Notes under the pieces: generated by a model
Told to the model about the DNA's origin: nothing
Database searches by the model: none
Seen by the model: only the letters and a program-made list of their open reading frames with translations
In this document: piece after piece, positions 5,393 through 6,830 of the stretch
How positions within the stretch are numbered: position 1 is the first letter of the stretch
Layout: each line of letters begins with the position of its first letter
Made by a program: the position numbers and the translations under genes
Assembly (NCBI GenBank): GCA_031283915.1
Contig: JAITAY010000022.1
Coordinates: forward strand, 1 to 6,830
DNA length: 6,830 nt
Source of the DNA: Tannerella sp.
GTDB taxonomy: Bacteria > Bacteroidota > Bacteroidia > Bacteroidales > Tannerellaceae
Direction: 5' to 3'

Positions 5393-6642
5393 TAGTAAAA
5401 CCTTTCAGGGGCATCCGTCCTCCCAGAGAACTGGCAGAACGGATGGCTTCGCGTCCGTACGATGTGCTCAATTCGGACGAAGCACGCGAAGAAGCCAAAG
5501 GGAATGCATATTCCCTGTATCACATCATCAAGCCTGAAATAGACTTTCCGGCAGGAACGGACGAACATTCCCCGGCCGTCTATGACCAGGCCGTCATCAA
5601 TTTCAACCGGTTTCGCGCCAACGGATGGCTGGTGCAGGACGACAGGGAACAGTACTACATCTATGCCCAGACCATGAACGGAAAGACCCAGTACGGACTG
5701 GTTGTCTGCGCATACGTGGGCGATTATCTGGCCGGGAGCATCAAGAAACATGAATTGACGCGCTGTGACAAGGAAGAAGACCGGATGAAGCACGTGCGCA
5801 ACAACAACGCCAATATTGAGCCTGTCTTCTTTGCCTATCCCGACCATGCGACGCTCGACGAACTGGTGTCGCGGCATACGCAGACAACGCCGGAGTATGA
5901 TTTTGTCGCTCAACCGGAAAACTTCCGTCATACGTTCTGGACTGTAACCGGCGAGACCGACATCGCCCGTATCACGGAAGCCTTTGCCTCCATACCGTCG
6001 CTCTATATCGCCGACGGTCATCACCGTTCGGCGGCGGCGGCGCTGGTCGGCGCGGAGAAAGCCCGCCGGAACCCGGCACATCGCGGCGACGAGGAATACA
6101 ATTACTTTATGGCCGTCTGTTTCCCGGCCAGCCAACTGACGATTATCGACTACAACCGGCTGGTCAAAGACTTGAACGGGCTGACGGAGGAGGCATTTCT
6201 CCAGAAACTTGCCAAAAACTTCCTCGTGGAGGAGAAAGGCAGCGAGCTGTTCCGGCCGGAACGCTTACACCGGTTTTCACTCTATCTGGACGGACGATGG
6301 TATGCGCTTACGGCCAGGGAAGGGACGTATGACGACAGCGATCCGATTGGCACACTCGACGTGACAATCTCGTCGAACCTGATACTGGACGAGATACTGA
6401 ACATCAAAAACCTGCGTACCGACAAACGGATTGATTTTGTGGGCGGGATCCGCGGTTTGGGCGAACTCAAGCGCCGGGTAGACAGTGGGGAGATGCGAAT
6501 GGCGCTGGCGCTGTATCCCGTCTCCATGCAGCAAATCATCCGCATTGCCGATTCGGGAAATATCATGCCGCCCAAAACAACGTGGTTCGAACCGAAACTG
6601 CGTTCAGGGCTGGTCATCCATTCGCTCGCGGAGTCGAAATAA
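5389..6642 (+). CDS. DUF1015 family protein, possible free-serine kinase-like enzyme
   Basis: This is a 417-residue soluble protein of the DUF1015 family. Family signatures include VKPFRGIRPP (3-12), SRPYDVLNS (21-29), KHELTRCDKEEDRMKH (120-135), ADGHHRSAAA (208-217) and the C-terminal MPPKTTWFEPKLRSGL (393-408). The DGHHR motif resembles the G-x-H-R box of the ParB/sulfiredoxin-like fold, to which the archaeal serine kinase SerK and staphylococcal SbnI belong. Together with the serC-serA operon this suggests action on serine or phosphoserine. That is inference: I recall DUF1015 proteins being proposed or shown as free-serine kinases but cannot verify it here. The ATG at 5389 is the only in-frame start after the stop at 5251-5253 and gives the usual N-terminus. 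Length and motifs look intact. It is the last gene of the operon. Confidence 0.93.
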   Translation: MIVKPFRGIRPPRELAERMASRPYDVLNSDEAREEAKGNAYSLYHIIKPEIDFPAGTDEHSPAVYDQAVINFNRFRANGWLVQDDREQYYIYAQTMNGKTQYGLVVCAYVGDYLAGSIKKHELTRCDKEEDRMKHVRNNNANIEPVFFAYPDHATLDELVSRHTQTTPEYDFVAQPENFRHTFWTVTGETDIARITEAFASIPSLYIADGHHRSAAAALVGAEKARRNPAHRGDEEYNYFMAVCFPASQLTIIDYNRLVKDLNGLTEEAFLQKLAKNFLVEEKGSELFRPERLHRFSLYLDGRWYALTAREGTYDDSDPIGTLDVTISSNLILDEILNIKNLRTDKRIDFVGGIRGLGELKRRVDSGEMRMALALYPVSMQQIIRIADSGNIMPPKTTWFEPKLRSGLVIHSLAESK

Positions 6643-6704
6643 CAGCAACACGGAGCATTTCCGGATTAAAAAGTCTCGGGAAGAAAGGTAGCGGTCAAAT
6701 GATA

Positions 6705-6747
6705 CCGTAAAACCGTAAAACCGTAGAGACGCAAGATTTTGCGTCTC
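6705..6747. repeat. CCGTAAAA direct repeats and palindromic repeat, copy 2
   Basis: CCGTAAAA occurs twice in tandem (6705-6712 and 6713-6720) and runs into CCGTAGAG. The block 6723-6747 matches 340-364 at 24 of 25 positions and forms 9-bp arms (GAGACGCAA with TTGCGTCTC) around GATT. It lies between the end of the DUF1015 gene and the terminator, so it may be transcribed as part of the operon 3' tail. Confidence 0.7.
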
Positions 6748-6768
6748 CCCCAGATAACAGCATACAAA

Positions 6769-6827
6769 GCAGAGAGGCTGCCCCGCAAAACGCGGCAGCC
6801 TCTCTGTCGTTTAATTTATTATATTTT
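6769..6827 (+). terminator. Rho-independent-type terminator of the serine operon
   Basis: Arms 6770-6782 and 6794-6806 (GGCTGCC/GGCAGCC at the apex, AGAGA/TCTCT at the base) form 13 perfect pairs around an 11-nt loop. A T-rich tail at 6808-6827 follows, although the T-run is broken by A residues. The hairpin starts about 130 nt after the DUF1015 stop. It could also act for a gene converging from the right, beyond the window. Confidence 0.8.
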
Positions 6828-6830
6828 TCT

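Overview
The window looks like chromosomal DNA from a Bacteroidales bacterium. The evidence is a serC-serA-DUF1015 gene order typical of that order, Bacteroidetes-type promoter boxes (TAnnTTTG), A-rich leaders without Shine-Dalgarno sites in front of serC, serA and the DUF1015 gene, and a short form of SerA with features I associate with Bacteroidetes. The genus cannot be fixed from the sequence.

Layout. Positions 1-841 hold no convincing gene. They contain a palindromic repeat that recurs at the far end of the window, an 11-bp triplicate, several small hairpins and one weak minus-strand ORF. Positions 842-2350 (minus strand) encode a 502-residue cytoplasmic protein. It has a region resembling a degenerate class I methyltransferase fold, an acidic Pro/Glu-rich linker and three full C-terminal Sel1 repeats. 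Positions 2351-3242 are an 892-bp divergent intergenic region dominated by 16 exact-length tandem copies of a 21-bp unit (2545-2880). An inverted repeat matching at 20 of 21 positions brackets this array (2474-2494 and 2932-2952), and a GC-rich, potentially structured segment (2996-3111) follows.

Positions 3243-6642 (plus strand) form one compact operon: phosphoserine aminotransferase (serC), a short 3-phosphoglycerate dehydrogenase (serA), a 48-codon small ORF missed by usual length cut-offs, and a DUF1015 protein whose start overlaps the small ORF's stop (ATGA). The operon ends in a strong hairpin terminator at about 6769-6825.

How the genes work together. SerA oxidises 3-phosphoglycerate and SerC transaminates the product to phosphoserine. 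No serB phosphatase lies in the window. DUF1015 has a ParB-like DGHHR motif, and its position in this operon suggests a role at the serine/phosphoserine step. The most unusual features are the inverted-repeat-bracketed array with A-tracts spaced two helical turns apart, the apparently catalytically dead methyltransferase-like/Sel1 fusion, and the translationally coupled small ORF in the serine operon.
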